From Alphaproteobacteria bacterium (GTDB lineage Bacteria > Pseudomonadota > Alphaproteobacteria > Sphingomonadales > Sphingomonadaceae), in NCBI GenBank assembly GCA_003241875.1, contig QBLU01000020.1, positions 1-38,162 on the forward strand: a DNA stretch of 38,162 nucleotides. Direction: 5' to 3'. The notes under the pieces are model-generated. The model worked only from the letters and a program-made list of their open reading frames with translations, searched no databases and was not told the origin of the DNA. Shown one piece after another: positions 20,199-29,686 of the stretch; position 1 is the stretch's first letter, and each line of letters begins with the position of its first letter. The translations under genes and the position numbers were made by a program.

Positions 20199-20804
20199 AT
20201 GCGTTCTATCAACCAGATCATCCGCGGCATCGCCATTTCCGCCACGCTCGCGCTGGCGCTGCCGGGCGTCGCCCATGCCGGCCAGAAGGACAATGCCCAA
20301 CGGGCCATCGCCGAAGCCCGCGGCAAGATTTCGGCCGGCGATTCGATCGGCGCCTCGGGTGAAGCGCTCGGCCTGCAGACCCGCGCCAAGGCGACGCTGA
20401 ACGACGCCGAATATCTGCTGTCGAAGGGCAAGAAGGAAGAATCGGTCGCCGCCGCCAACCAGGCCGCGCTGCTCGCCGACCAGGCCATCGCGATGACCAG
20501 CAACAACAAGAACGCCGCTGCCAGCGCCGCCGTCGGCAACGCCGAAGCCGCCGCCGCATCGGCGCAGCAGTCGGCCGCCGTCGCTGCCGAGCAGGCCGCA
20601 TCGGCCAATGCCCGCGCCGACATGGCGATGCAGGCCCCCGCCGTGGCCCCGACCCCACCGACCACGACCACCACGACGACGATCGCCAGCGCGACGCCGA
20701 TGGCGGCACCGGTGGTGAAGCAGACGACGCAGAAGAAGACCTATCGCAAGTCGACGCAAAAGCCGGCCGTCAAGACGACGACGACGGTCACCACCAACCA
20801 GTAA
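20199..20804 (+). CDS. Exported Ala/Thr-rich protein under a stress promoter, unknown
   Basis: This 201-residue protein has a signal peptide (MRSINQIIRGIAISATLALA ... AHAG). Its mature part (about 28-140) is a long Ala-rich, Gln/Glu/Lys-containing helix that looks coiled-coil-like. The last 60 residues are Pro/Thr-rich with threonine runs and a basic cluster (KQTTQKKTYRKSTQKP), as in proteins that contact cell wall or polyanions. No enzyme motif is seen. The Shine-Dalgarno GGAAGGA is six bases upstream of the ATG. The EcfG-type promoter predicts induction in general stress or stationary phase. A strong terminator follows the stop. Confidence 0.85.
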   Translation: MRSINQIIRGIAISATLALALPGVAHAGQKDNAQRAIAEARGKISAGDSIGASGEALGLQTRAKATLNDAEYLLSKGKKEESVAAANQAALLADQAIAMTSNNKNAAASAAVGNAEAAAASAQQSAAVAAEQAASANARADMAMQAPAVAPTPPTTTTTTTIASATPMAAPVVKQTTQKKTYRKSTQKPAVKTTTTVTTNQ

Positions 20805-20810
20805 TCGACA

Positions 20811-20840
20811 CGCCCCCGGCAGCGATGCCGGGGGCGTTCT
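20811..20840 (+). terminator. Rho-independent terminator between convergent genes
   Basis: An 11-bp perfect stem (20811-20821 with 20826-20836, CGCCCCCGGCA / TGCCGGGGGCG) is closed by a GCGA tetraloop and followed by TTCT. It begins seven bases after the stop of the stress protein gene. The convergent DUF2948 gene ends at 20839, so the same hairpin may also serve the minus strand, though no T-run follows on that side. Confidence 0.85.
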
Positions 20841-21266
20841 ATACCGCGTGCTGCGGCCGGCGCGATGTCGCCCACGGCGCGTCGATATCCTCGAGCACCA
20901 CCTCGATGACCTCGACCCGGGCGCGCAGCGCGGCGCCGCCGGCAAAGGTCAGCACCAGGAACTCGCCATCCTGCGTCAGCGCCAGCAGGTCGAGCACCGC
21001 GTCCGCCGTCGCCGGCCAATGCTGCCGCTGCACCGCCGTCACCGTCTCCAGCCGCAGCGCCGCCCGCACCCGGCTGCCGCCGCCGGCCTCCCAGCGATAG
21101 CGGTTGAGGATCACCGCCAGCCGCCGCGCCCGGCGATCATAGCCGATGTCGGGCACCCGCACCGTCGCGTCCTGCAGCAACGCCGACAGCGCCGGCAGGT
21201 CGGCGGCATCCTGGCCGAGCAGCGTCAATCGTTCATCGGGAAGGGACATGTCGGGACTTACGCACA

Positions 21267-21267
<1 letters not shown>
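20839..21267 (-). CDS. DUF2948 family protein
   Basis: This protein of about 142 residues (136 if it starts at the ATG at 21249, MSLPDERLTLLGQD) contains DLPALSALLQDATVRVPDIG, RRARRLAVILNRYRWE and a C-terminal LTFAGGAALRARVEVIEVVLEDID. This is the pattern of the alphaproteobacterial DUF2948 family. The function is unknown, and in relatives the gene is commonly close to murA. The ATG at 21267 overlaps the murA stop codon as TGATG, suggesting coupling. It is the last gene of the dcd-acyltransferase-rarD-murA run and ends against a terminator hairpin. Confidence 0.85.
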
Positions 21268-22547
<1,280 letters not shown>

Positions 22548-22556
22548 CGCCCGGGT

Positions 22557-23444
22557 CTAGCGACTGTCCCGGGCGATGGAAAGCGGCGCCGGGCGGAGCA
22601 GCGAGACGCTGTAGATGGCGAGGCCGAGCCAGATGCAGCCGAAGGCGAGCAGCCGCCAGGGATCGAGGGTTTCGCCGAACAGGAACACCGCCAGCAGGAA
22701 CACCATCGTCGGCGCCAGATATTGCATCAGGCCGATGGTCGACAGCTTCAGCCGGCGGGCGGCAAAGCCGAACAGCATCAGCGGCAGCACAGACGCGACG
22801 CCGCCGGCGGCGAGCACGCCGATGGTCGGCACGGGCAGGTCGAAGCCGCCATTGGGCCGGGTCAGCAGCCAGAGGAGTGCGAGCGGTACCAGCACGACGG
22901 TTTCGATGAACAGCCCGGTGATTGCATCGACGGCGGCCTGCTTGCGGATGAGACCGTAGAGGGCGAACGACAGCGCCAGCGCCAGGCTGACCAGCGGCAG
23001 GTCGCCATGCCCGATGGTCAGCACCAGCACGCCGGCGAGGGCGCAGCCGACGGCGACCCATTGCAGCGTGGTCAGCCGCTCCCCGAGCAAGACGACGCCG
23101 AAGACGACGCTGATCAGCGGGTTGATGAAATAGCCCAAACTCGTGTCGAGGACATGGCCGTTGAGGATGGCCCAGGTATAGACCAGCCAGTTGGCGGCGA
23201 TGCAGATGGCGCTGGCGGTGAGCAGCAGCAACAGCCGCGGCCGGGCCAGCGCCGCCAGCAACCGCCCGCCGCCGCGGCTGATGGCGACCACGGCAGCGGC
23301 GACCAGCACCGACCAGCAGATGCGATGCGCCAGCACGTCCGCCGCCGGCAGGCCGACGAGCAGCCGCAGGTACAGCGGCATCAGGCCCCAGAACAGATAG
23401 GCGCCGAAGCCGGCGACCAGCCCGTTGCGCGTTTCAACGGGCAT
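22557..23444 (-). CDS. rarD: EamA-family transporter RarD
   Basis: This is a 295-residue drug/metabolite transporter with ten predicted membrane helices in two EamA halves. The N-terminus NGLVAGFGAYLFWGLMPLYLR and ADVLAHRICWSVL match the RarD subgroup closely, with GYFINPLISVVFGVVLLGERL in the middle and PTMVFLLAVFLFGETLD in the second repeat. The transported compound is unknown; chloramphenicol sensitivity was the original phenotype. The start overlaps the end of the acyltransferase gene by 11 bases, and murA follows nine bases later. Confidence 0.93.
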   Translation of the reverse strand: MPVETRNGLVAGFGAYLFWGLMPLYLRLLVGLPAADVLAHRICWSVLVAAAVVAISRGGGRLLAALARPRLLLLLTASAICIAANWLVYTWAILNGHVLDTSLGYFINPLISVVFGVVLLGERLTTLQWVAVGCALAGVLVLTIGHGDLPLVSLALALSFALYGLIRKQAAVDAITGLFIETVVLVPLALLWLLTRPNGGFDLPVPTIGVLAAGGVASVLPLMLFGFAARRLKLSTIGLMQYLAPTMVFLLAVFLFGETLDPWRLLAFGCIWLGLAIYSVSLLRPAPLSIARDSR

Positions 23445-24471
23445 GGCGGTTCCGAGCCAAGCTCATTCCGGGCTGCTCGATCCAGCGATACGACAGGACC
23501 GCCAGCGGCAGCGTCACCGCCAGCGTCAGCGCCATGAGCAGCAAAGCCGCCGGATCGGGGCCGAGGCCGGCGAACAGCGGCAGCGTCGACAGCGCGACAA
23601 GGATCGGGAAATGCAGCACATAGAGGCTGTACGAGATGTCGCCGAGCCCGACCAGCGGCGCCGTCACCAGCCAGCGCGGCGCCGGCGCGCGGGCGAGATG
23701 GGCGACGACGACGGCGGCGGCGAGGCTTTCGACCAGCGTCGGCACCACCGCGCCGAAGTCGACCTCGAACCGCCAGGCCGGGTCGAGCCGGCGGAACAGC
23801 AGCAGCACCAGCGCCGCGAGGACGGCGGCAACGCGGCCCGGCGTCGGCGCGTCGCCGCGGGCCAGCGCCGCGCCGGCGACAAAGGCAAAGCCGTTGGCGA
23901 GGACGGCATGACGATCGCCGAGGCCGAGGCAGACCGCCGCCGTCACCGCCAGCAGCGGCCACAGCAGCCGCCCGCGCGCCAGCAGCCAGATCAGCGGCAT
24001 CAGCAGTGACATGACAAGCTCGACCCGCACCGACCACAGCGGCGGCACCAGCGTCGTCTTCAGCACGAAAAGGTTCAGCGCGACCTCGGCTGGATCGAGC
24101 CGCGCCGGCGCGAGCATGGTCGTGAACCAGGCCGACGCATGGGGCGTCGGCCTCCCGGCCAGTAACGCCAGCACTCCGGCCGCCAGCAGCACCGCGACCA
24201 GCGCGGCCGGGTAGATGCGCGCCGCCCGCCGCAGCCAGAAGCGCCAGGTCGCCGCCGGTGTCAGCGGATGCGCCGCCAGTGACCGGCACAGCACGAACCC
24301 GCTGAGCACGAAGAACAGCACCACGGCGGCATGGGCATTGAACGCCGTTTCGAGCGCGCCGCGCAGCCCCGGCGATGTCGCGAAGACGAAGGACGCGTGA
24401 TGCAGCAGCACGACCAGCGCCGCGATACCGCGCAGGGATTGCAGCGCCGGGATGGTGCCGCGAGCGACCAA
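23434..24471 (-). CDS. Membrane acyltransferase, acyltransferase-3 family
   Basis: This 345-residue protein with about ten hydrophobic segments belongs to the Acyl_transf_3 family, which O-acetylates sugars of surface polysaccharides or other carbohydrates. The hallmark N-terminal motif ALQSLRGIAALVVLLHHASF with the catalytic-type His is present, followed by VLFFVLSGFVL and a conserved Arg-rich loop FWLRRAARIYPA. The only upstream start that keeps this motif is a TTG at 24471, one base before the dcd stop codon. The acceptor molecule is unknown. Confidence 0.92.
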   Translation of the reverse strand: MVARGTIPALQSLRGIAALVVLLHHASFVFATSPGLRGALETAFNAHAAVVLFFVLSGFVLCRSLAAHPLTPAATWRFWLRRAARIYPAALVAVLLAAGVLALLAGRPTPHASAWFTTMLAPARLDPAEVALNLFVLKTTLVPPLWSVRVELVMSLLMPLIWLLARGRLLWPLLAVTAAVCLGLGDRHAVLANGFAFVAGAALARGDAPTPGRVAAVLAALVLLLFRRLDPAWRFEVDFGAVVPTLVESLAAAVVVAHLARAPAPRWLVTAPLVGLGDISYSLYVLHFPILVALSTLPLFAGLGPDPAALLLMALTLAVTLPLAVLSYRWIEQPGMSLARNRHAR

Positions 24472-24472
24472 C

Positions 24473-25027
24473 CTACAGCTTGGGCAGGGTCACGCCGCGC
24501 TGCCCCATGTATTTGCCGGCGCGGTCGGCATAGCTGACCTCGCAGGGCTCGTTGCCCTTCAGGAACAGGAACTGGCAGGCGCCTTCATTGGCATAGACCT
24601 TGGCCGGCAGCGGCGTCGTGTTGGAAAATTCCAGCGTGACATGGCCCTCCCAGCCGGGCTCCAGCGGCGTCACGTTCACGATGATGCCGCAGCGCGCATA
24701 GGTCGATTTGCCGAGGCAGATGACCAGCACGTCGCGCGGGATACGGAAATACTCGACGGTCCGCGCCAGCGCAAAGCTGTTGGGCGGGATGATGCAGCAA
24801 TCGGTCTTGCGGTCGACGAAGCTGTTCGCCTTGAAATCCTTGGGGTCGACGATCGCCGAATCGACGTTGGTGAAGATCTTGAACTCGTCGGCCACCCGCG
24901 CGTCGTAACCATAGGACGACAGGCCATAGCTGATGCAGCCGCCGCGCTGCTGCCGCTCGACGAACGGCTCGATCATGCCCGTCGTTACGGCTTGTTCACG
25001 AATCCAGCGGTCGGACAGTACTGACAT
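24473..25027 (-). CDS. dcd: dCTP deaminase
   Basis: Dcd deaminates dCTP to dUTP, feeding thymidylate synthesis via dUTPase. The 184 residues match the trimeric family. The conserved [10 protein letters not shown] (about 106-115) is present, and Glu133, the catalytic base, sits in [11 protein letters not shown]. The C-terminal [14 protein letters not shown] is the flexible nucleotide-closing tail. It leads the minus-strand run that ends with DUF2948. The start faces the gene at 25077 across a 49-base AT-rich promoter region. Confidence 0.98.
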   Translation of the reverse strand: MSVLSDRWIREQAVTTGMIEPFVERQQRGGCISYGLSSYGYDARVADEFKIFTNVDSAIVDPKDFKANSFVDRKTDCCIIPPNSFALARTVEYFRIPRDVLVICLGKSTYARCGIIVNVTPLEPGWEGHVTLEFSNTTPLPAKVYANEGACQFLFLKGNEPCEVSYADRAGKYMGQRGVTLPKL

Positions 25028-25049
25028 CGCGGGCGACCTCGTTTATAGA
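25021..25049 (+). promoter_or_regulatory. Sigma-70-type promoter for the gene at 25077
   Basis: CTGACA (25021-25026), a 17-base spacer and TATAGA (25044-25049) are close to the housekeeping consensus TTGACA-N17-TATAAT. The spot lies 28 bases before the ATG at 25077 and overlaps the first codons of dcd on the other strand, so the two divergent genes share the region. Minus-strand TATAAA in the same segment may serve dcd. Confidence 0.6.
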
Positions 25050-25076
25050 TTGTTAAATATTGCGACAGGGAAACCG

Positions 25077-25472
25077 ATGACCGATTCGTTGCTGTATAGC
25101 GATACCGAGGAGCATCTCGCCAATCTCGATCATTGCGGGTCGCGCGATCTGCGCCGCGCCTATGTGGCAATCGTTATTGCGGCGTTGCGCGCCGGATACC
25201 AGGCCATTCCCCGGCCCAAGGGCGCCATTCGCGAACTGCAGATCCGCGAACCCGAGGGGGCCCAGCCCTTTGCCGTCATCGTCAACCAGAACAGCCTGTT
25301 GTTCTACCTGCGCCAGCCCGCGTTGCGCGCCGATCCCGATCTTGCCGAAAAGGCGCGGGCGAAATTCGCCGAACGGCTTCTCGACGATGGCAACAGCAGC
25401 AACGAAGTCCGCATTCCGCTGCGCAACGAGCGCGATGCCGAAGACGTCGTCGAGTGGTTGTTCAGCGCCTGA
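25077..25472 (+). CDS. Small conserved-looking cytoplasmic protein, unknown
   Basis: This is a 131-residue soluble protein, MTDSLLYSDTEEHLANLD..., with no signal peptide or membrane segment. It has a mixed alpha/beta look: PKGAIRELQIREPEG, AVIVNQNSLLFYLRQPALR, an Ala-rich helix, then NEVRIPLRNERDAEDVVEWL. The last stretch is typical of a strand followed by an amphipathic end helix. I do not recognise the family. The ATG lies five bases after AGGG in a well-placed leader, and the sigma-70-type promoter upstream supports it as a real gene. It converges on the UPF0262 gene with a 15-base gap. Confidence 0.75.
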   Translation: MTDSLLYSDTEEHLANLDHCGSRDLRRAYVAIVIAALRAGYQAIPRPKGAIRELQIREPEGAQPFAVIVNQNSLLFYLRQPALRADPDLAEKARAKFAERLLDDGNSSNEVRIPLRNERDAEDVVEWLFSA

Positions 25473-25487
25473 TCGCAACGGCCGTCG

Positions 25488-25976
25488 TCAGCCCCGGATG
25501 TGCAGCACGCAGATCAGCGTGAACAGCCGCCGTGCCGTGTCGAAATCGACGATGACCTTGGGCTCCAGCCGTTCCTTCAGCGCTTCGGCGGCGTCGTTGT
25601 GGATGGCGCGGCGGGCCATGTCGATAGTTTCGATCTGCTGTGGGGTTGCCTGGCGGATGGCCTGGTAATAGCTGTCGCAGATGGCGAAATAGTCGCGCAC
25701 GGTCCGGCGAAACGGCGCCAGCGGTAGCACGAACGCCTCCAGCTCGGCATCGTCGGCGCCGTTGATGGCGACGGTCAGCCGGCCTTCCTCGACCCCGAGC
25801 ATGACCTTGTACGGCCCGTGGTTGCCATGCGCGTCGAGCCCGACCGGCTGGAAGACATTGCCCTCCAGCAGGTCGAAGATGGCGACGCGGCGTTCCTGTT
25901 CGATATCGGCGTTGCGCCACAGGATGGTGCGTTCATCCAGCTTGATGTCGAGGATGCGATAATCAGGCCCGCTCAC
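25488..25976 (-). CDS. UPF0262 family protein
   Basis: This 162-residue protein follows the UPF0262 pattern closely: an N-terminal ILDIKLDE with ERRVAIFDLLEGNVFQP, a middle LPLAPFRRTVRDYFAICDSY with YYQAIRQATPQQIETIDMARR, and the C-terminal DFDTARRLFTLICVLHIRG. The family is alphaproteobacterial and of unknown function. The start is GTG at 25976 (VSGPDYRIL), overlapping the TGA of the serine hydrolase gene (GTGA). Translation coupling with a beta-lactamase-fold hydrolase is unusual for this family. Confidence 0.92.
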   Translation of the reverse strand: MSGPDYRILDIKLDERTILWRNADIEQERRVAIFDLLEGNVFQPVGLDAHGNHGPYKVMLGVEEGRLTVAINGADDAELEAFVLPLAPFRRTVRDYFAICDSYYQAIRQATPQQIETIDMARRAIHNDAAEALKERLEPKVIVDFDTARRLFTLICVLHIRG

Positions 25977-27109
25977 GGCGCCGGCGCCGGTGGGATGCTG
26001 TTGACCAGCCGGCCAAGCGCCGTGCGCAGCGGCGCCAGCCGGTCGTCCTGGGTCTTGCCGAGGCGGACGACCACCAGCCGCCGCGACGGCACGATGATGA
26101 CATATTGGCCGAGATGGCCGATCGCCGCATAGGCGTCGGGCGGCCCGGCGGCCGGAAACAGCGCCGCTTCGCTGCCGGCCGGGCGCGGGCGGTTGAGCCA
26201 GAAATGCCCGCCATAGCCGCCATCGACCGCGGCCGGCGTCCGCACGAAGCGCACCCAGTCCGGCGCCACCACCTGGCGGCCGGCGACCATGCCGTTGTCG
26301 AGGTACAATTGCCCGAAATTGGCCCAGTCGCGCGCCGAGGCATGGCACAGCGAGCCGCCGAGCAGCGTGCCGGCCGGGTCGAACTCGCACAGCAGCGACG
26401 GCATGCCCGCCGGCCCCGAAATGCGATCGATGATGAAGCGGCGCATCGCGGCGCGGCGCTCGGCCGGCGTTTTCGCCGTCGGCGCCAGCGTGCGCACCGC
26501 GATATCGGCGAGGATATGCGTCGTCAGCGTCGAATATTGGTACTTCGTGCCGGGTCTGGACGCCAGCGGCGCCGACACGGCATGGGCGACGATGTCGCCG
26601 CTCTTGTCGGCGAACAGCGCGCGATTGGTATCGGCGCGCTCGGGCGGGTCGGATTCGATGTGCTGCAGCCCCGATGCCATGTGCAGCAGCTGCCGCAGCG
26701 TGATGGCGGCGCGCGGATCGTTCGGCGTCGCGTGCCAGGCCGGCACCGGCGCCGGGCCGTCGAGCTCCAGCTTGCCGTCGGCGACCAGCTCTCCGATGAT
26801 CGTCGCCGTCAGCGATTTCGCCATCGACCAGCTGATGAAGCGATTGCCGGGGCCATAGCCCGGCGCATAGCGCTCATAGATGCGCTTGCCGTCCTGCAGG
26901 ACGATCAGCGCCCGGGTTTCGGCCAGGCGCGGATCGGTGAAAAAGGCGTCGGCAACAGCGGCGGGCGCGACGGTGGCCGGCGCCACGGCAGCCGGCGCCG
27001 CGGCCCCTGCCGGGACCGCCAGCGCGACGCCCAGCGACACCGCCACGGCGGCGGCACCCAGAAACAGGCTTGATCGCATGGCGCTGATGGCGTTTCGTTT
27101 CCCCGGCAT
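25973..27109 (-). CDS. Serine hydrolase, beta-lactamase/class C-like
   Basis: This exported protein of up to 378 residues has a long Ala-rich signal region (MRSSLFLGAAAVAVSLGVAL). The active-site SMAK is at 95-98 in FISWSMAKSLTA, a later YQYST fills the usual Tyr-x-Asn/Ser position, and GHLGQYV lies near the C-terminus. This layout suits the serine-hydrolase branch of class C beta-lactamases and D-amino-acid peptidases, so an esterase or peptidase is likelier than a beta-lactamase. Two starts are possible, 27109 and 27079; neither has a good ribosome site. The stop overlaps the GTG start of UPF0262, and the neighbour at 27136 is divergent with only 26 bases between starts. Confidence 0.9.
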   Translation of the reverse strand: MPGKRNAISAMRSSLFLGAAAVAVSLGVALAVPAGAAAPAAVAPATVAPAAVADAFFTDPRLAETRALIVLQDGKRIYERYAPGYGPGNRFISWSMAKSLTATIIGELVADGKLELDGPAPVPAWHATPNDPRAAITLRQLLHMASGLQHIESDPPERADTNRALFADKSGDIVAHAVSAPLASRPGTKYQYSTLTTHILADIAVRTLAPTAKTPAERRAAMRRFIIDRISGPAGMPSLLCEFDPAGTLLGGSLCHASARDWANFGQLYLDNGMVAGRQVVAPDWVRFVRTPAAVDGGYGGHFWLNRPRPAGSEAALFPAAGPPDAYAAIGHLGQYVIIVPSRRLVVVRLGKTQDDRLAPLRTALGRLVNSIPPAPAP

Positions 27110-27135
27110 GATGCAACGTTAGAAGGGGGCGCCAC

Positions 27136-27492
27136 ATGAACGCAAGCACGGCGGGCCCCGACGGCCGCAAGACGCGGCTGCTGCGGCGCTGGTGGTTCTG
27201 GCTGCCGCTGGTCCTGTGCCTCCTCGCCGGCGCCTGGCTCGGCCTCAAATACAGCACGACCGGCAAGCGCGCCGACCTGGCGGCGGGCTATATCGCCCAT
27301 GTCGTCTGTTCGTGCCGCTATGTCGGCAATCGCGACATGCCGAGTTGCGAGACCGATCGCGAGCCGGGCACCGAGATCGTCCGTGTCACCGACGACACCG
27401 CCCGGCGCCGCGTCACCGCCAGCGTGCCGCTGCTAGCCAGCCGGACGGCGCGCTTCGATCCAGAATATGGCTGCACTTTGGATAGGCCGTAG
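27136..27492 (+). CDS. Small single-pass membrane protein with cysteine cluster
   Basis: This 118-residue protein has one N-terminal membrane anchor (RRWWFWLPLVLCLLAGAWLG) and a short extracytoplasmic domain with a CSC pair (VVCSCRYVG) plus single cysteines in SCETD and YGCTL. These four cysteines suggest two disulfides in the periplasm. The ATG has AAGGGGG upstream. Its start is divergent from and very close to the serine hydrolase gene, hinting at co-regulation; a role as partner or inhibitor of that hydrolase is only a guess. Confidence 0.75.
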   Translation: MNASTAGPDGRKTRLLRRWWFWLPLVLCLLAGAWLGLKYSTTGKRADLAAGYIAHVVCSCRYVGNRDMPSCETDREPGTEIVRVTDDTARRRVTASVPLLASRTARFDPEYGCTLDRP

Positions 27493-27511
27493 GATCGACT
27501 GCTTTCGAACT

Positions 27512-27624
27512 GGTCCGCTCAGGCTGAGCTTGTCGAAGCCCCAGCAAGCACCGCCCTGCGACACGGCTTCGACAAGCTCAGGCGCCCTGCGACACGGCTT
27601 CGACAAGCTCAGCCTGAGCGGGCC
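27512..27624. repeat. Composite inverted and direct repeat (GCTTCGACAAGCTCA type)
   Basis: An arm at 27512-27540 (GGTCCGCTCAGGCTGAGCTT then GTCGAAGCC) is the reverse complement, with one mismatch, of 27596-27624. Between them lies a partial extra copy: a 30-base unit at 27552-27581 is repeated exactly at 27583-27612, a 31-base period, both containing GGCTTCGACAAGCTCAG. This fills the gap between the convergent gene ends at 27492 and 27652. The inverted arms can form a hairpin that would terminate either transcript. The word is a familiar dispersed repeat in high-GC proteobacterial genomes. Confidence 0.88.
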
Positions 27625-27651
27625 CTGTTGTTCGACCAAACTGCAATCACC

Positions 27652-28629
27652 CTAAAGCCAGCCGCGCCAGCGGAAGAACAAATACGGCAGCACCGCCGAC
27701 AACAGCATCAGCACCAGCGCCCAGGGATAGCCGAGCTGCCATTGCAGTTCCGGCATGTGGACGAAGTTCATGCCATAGACGCCGGCGATCAGCGTCGGCG
27801 GCATGAAGACGATCGCGCTCACCGAAAAGATCTTCAGCACGGCATTCTGCTCGATCGAGATCAGCCCCAGCGCCGCGTCGAGCAGGAAGGTTATGGTGCT
27901 GGCCATATAGCTGGCATGGTCGGTCAGCGACGCCAGATCGCGCGTCAGGCTCTTGATGTGCGGGCCGAGATTGGCGTCCTTGGGGGCGGTGAAGGCAAGG
28001 TAGCCGATCGCCCGCGACAGGCTGACCGCCGATTCCCGCGCCTTCGACAGCGCATCCTGGGTCGATCCCAGCCGCACCAGCAGCGACTGCAGCGCCAGGT
28101 TGGAGATGCGCTGCTGTTCCTTGGTGCGGACGCGGCGGAACGCCTGGCGCGAGATCGCATCGACGTCCTTGCCCAGATGCTCGATGCTGTCGGCGAGCCG
28201 GTCGACGATCGCATCGAGCAGGTGGACCAGCGCCATCGCCGAGGATTCGCACAGCGCCGGCGCGCGTTCGGACTGGCTGGCAAAGCGTTCGAACGACAGC
28301 ACCTCGACATAGCGCAGGGTAACCAGGTGCGTCGGCGTCAGGATGAAGCTGACGGCATGGGTCTCGGCATTTTCCTTCATGATGCCGGTGGCCAGCGTCG
28401 CGGTCATGTAGATGGCGCCCTGGTCGGTATAGAGCCGGCTGGTGCTCTCGATCTCGTCCATTTCCTCGCGGGTCGGCACCTCGATGCCCGTCGCCCGCTC
28501 GACGAACAGTTCCTCGTCGCGGGTCGGGCTGATCATGTCGATCCAGACGGTGCTGGCCGGCAGCACCGCGTCGGCGGCGCTGATCTCGGTCAACAGTCCC
28601 GTCCCGGCGGGCGAAAAGACACGCAGCAT
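27652..28629 (-). CDS. CorA-family magnesium/cobalt transporter
   Basis: This 325-residue pentameric-channel-type transporter has a large soluble N-terminal domain with long helices, ending in two membrane helices. The signature GMN is in YGMNFVHMPELQW at the end of the first helix, and the second helix reads WALVLMLLSAVLPYLFFRW. The acidic GxE loop and the sequence LARR/ERE-type helices before the membrane fit CorA. CorA subgroups also move Ni2+ or Co2+. The frame starts with ATG after AGGAAG-like sequence at 28640. It converges with the small membrane gene across the composite repeat. Confidence 0.92.
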   Translation of the reverse strand: MLRVFSPAGTGLLTEISAADAVLPASTVWIDMISPTRDEELFVERATGIEVPTREEMDEIESTSRLYTDQGAIYMTATLATGIMKENAETHAVSFILTPTHLVTLRYVEVLSFERFASQSERAPALCESSAMALVHLLDAIVDRLADSIEHLGKDVDAISRQAFRRVRTKEQQRISNLALQSLLVRLGSTQDALSKARESAVSLSRAIGYLAFTAPKDANLGPHIKSLTRDLASLTDHASYMASTITFLLDAALGLISIEQNAVLKIFSVSAIVFMPPTLIAGVYGMNFVHMPELQWQLGYPWALVLMLLSAVLPYLFFRWRGWL

Positions 28630-28798
28630 AGGCTTCCTTTTGCCCGTCGATGTAGCCGCTGCGCGCCGGCTTGCGAAGCCCGGCGACCGCGGGCGGCGCC
28701 AAGTCTTGCCGCAAATTCACCTTTGCCGGGCCAGCGACATCACGCCCGCTGTAACCTTGCCGGCATTTGTCCCGTATAGCAGCAAGGGACGGCGAGGG

Positions 28799-29686
28799 AT
28801 GAACATGGCCAGCATTGCAGCGAGCGACGTCGACGCGCCCAGACCGGAACTGCGCCCGGAGCCGGCGCGATCCTATCTGTTCCCCCGCCACGCGCTCGTC
28901 GTCCGCATCACCCATTGGGTCAACGCGCTCGCCATCCTGTTCCTCGTCGGCACCGGGCTCAACATCTTCAACGCCCATCCCAGCCTTTACTGGGGCCAGT
29001 ACGGTGCCAACGCCGATATCGAGCGCCGCTGGCTGGAGATCGGCGCCACTGGCGGTGCGCAGCCGCAGGGCTTTGTCCGCATCAGCGGGATCACCATCTC
29101 CACGACGGGTGTGCTCGGCGTTTCGAACGGCGCCAATGGCCGGCCCCAGGTCATCCCCTATCCGTCCTGGGCGACCTTTCCAAGCTATCGCGACCTCGCC
29201 ACGGCGCGCAATTTCCACTTCTTCTTCGCCTGGGTGCTGATCCTCAACGGGCTGCTTTACCTCGGCTACAGCCTCGTCACCGGCCATCTGCGCCGGGACC
29301 TGCTGCCGCGGCTGGCCGAGCTGTCGCCGCGCCACATCCTTCACGACATCGCCCAGCATGTCCGGCTGAAATTCCCCAAGGGGGAGGCGGCCAAGCGCTA
29401 TCACATCCTCCAGAAACTCGCCTATGCCGGCGTCGTCGTCGTGCTGGTGCCCGGCATCATCTTCACCGGCCTGACCATGTCGCCGGCGATGAATGCCACC
29501 TGGCCGTGGCTGCTCGACCTGTTCGGCGGCCGCCAGTCGGCGCGATCCTTCCACTGGATCATCGCCAACTTGATCATCCTGTTCACCCTCGTCCACCTGC
29601 TGATGGTCGTGCTGGCCGGGCCCTATAACGAGATCCGGTCGATGATCACCGGCAAGTTCCGCGTCGACCCGGAGGTGGCGAAGTGA
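28799..29686 (+). CDS. Membrane cytochrome b subunit (FdnI/b561-like)
   Basis: This 295-residue integral protein has four hydrophobic helices holding heme-type histidines: RITHWVNALAILFLVGTGL, RNFHFFFAWVLILNGLLYLG, a YH-containing third helix, and FHWIIANLIILFTLVHLL. This is the diheme cytochrome b/b6 pattern of formate-dehydrogenase gamma and related subunits, which pass electrons between the quinone pool and a periplasmic oxidoreductase. A long insertion between helices one and two (about 55-130) faces the outside. Its TGA overlaps the GTG of the molybdenum protein (GTGA), so the pair forms one enzyme. Confidence 0.9.
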   Translation: MNMASIAASDVDAPRPELRPEPARSYLFPRHALVVRITHWVNALAILFLVGTGLNIFNAHPSLYWGQYGANADIERRWLEIGATGGAQPQGFVRISGITISTTGVLGVSNGANGRPQVIPYPSWATFPSYRDLATARNFHFFFAWVLILNGLLYLGYSLVTGHLRRDLLPRLAELSPRHILHDIAQHVRLKFPKGEAAKRYHILQKLAYAGVVVVLVPGIIFTGLTMSPAMNATWPWLLDLFGGRQSARSFHWIIANLIILFTLVHLLMVVLAGPYNEIRSMITGKFRVDPEVAK

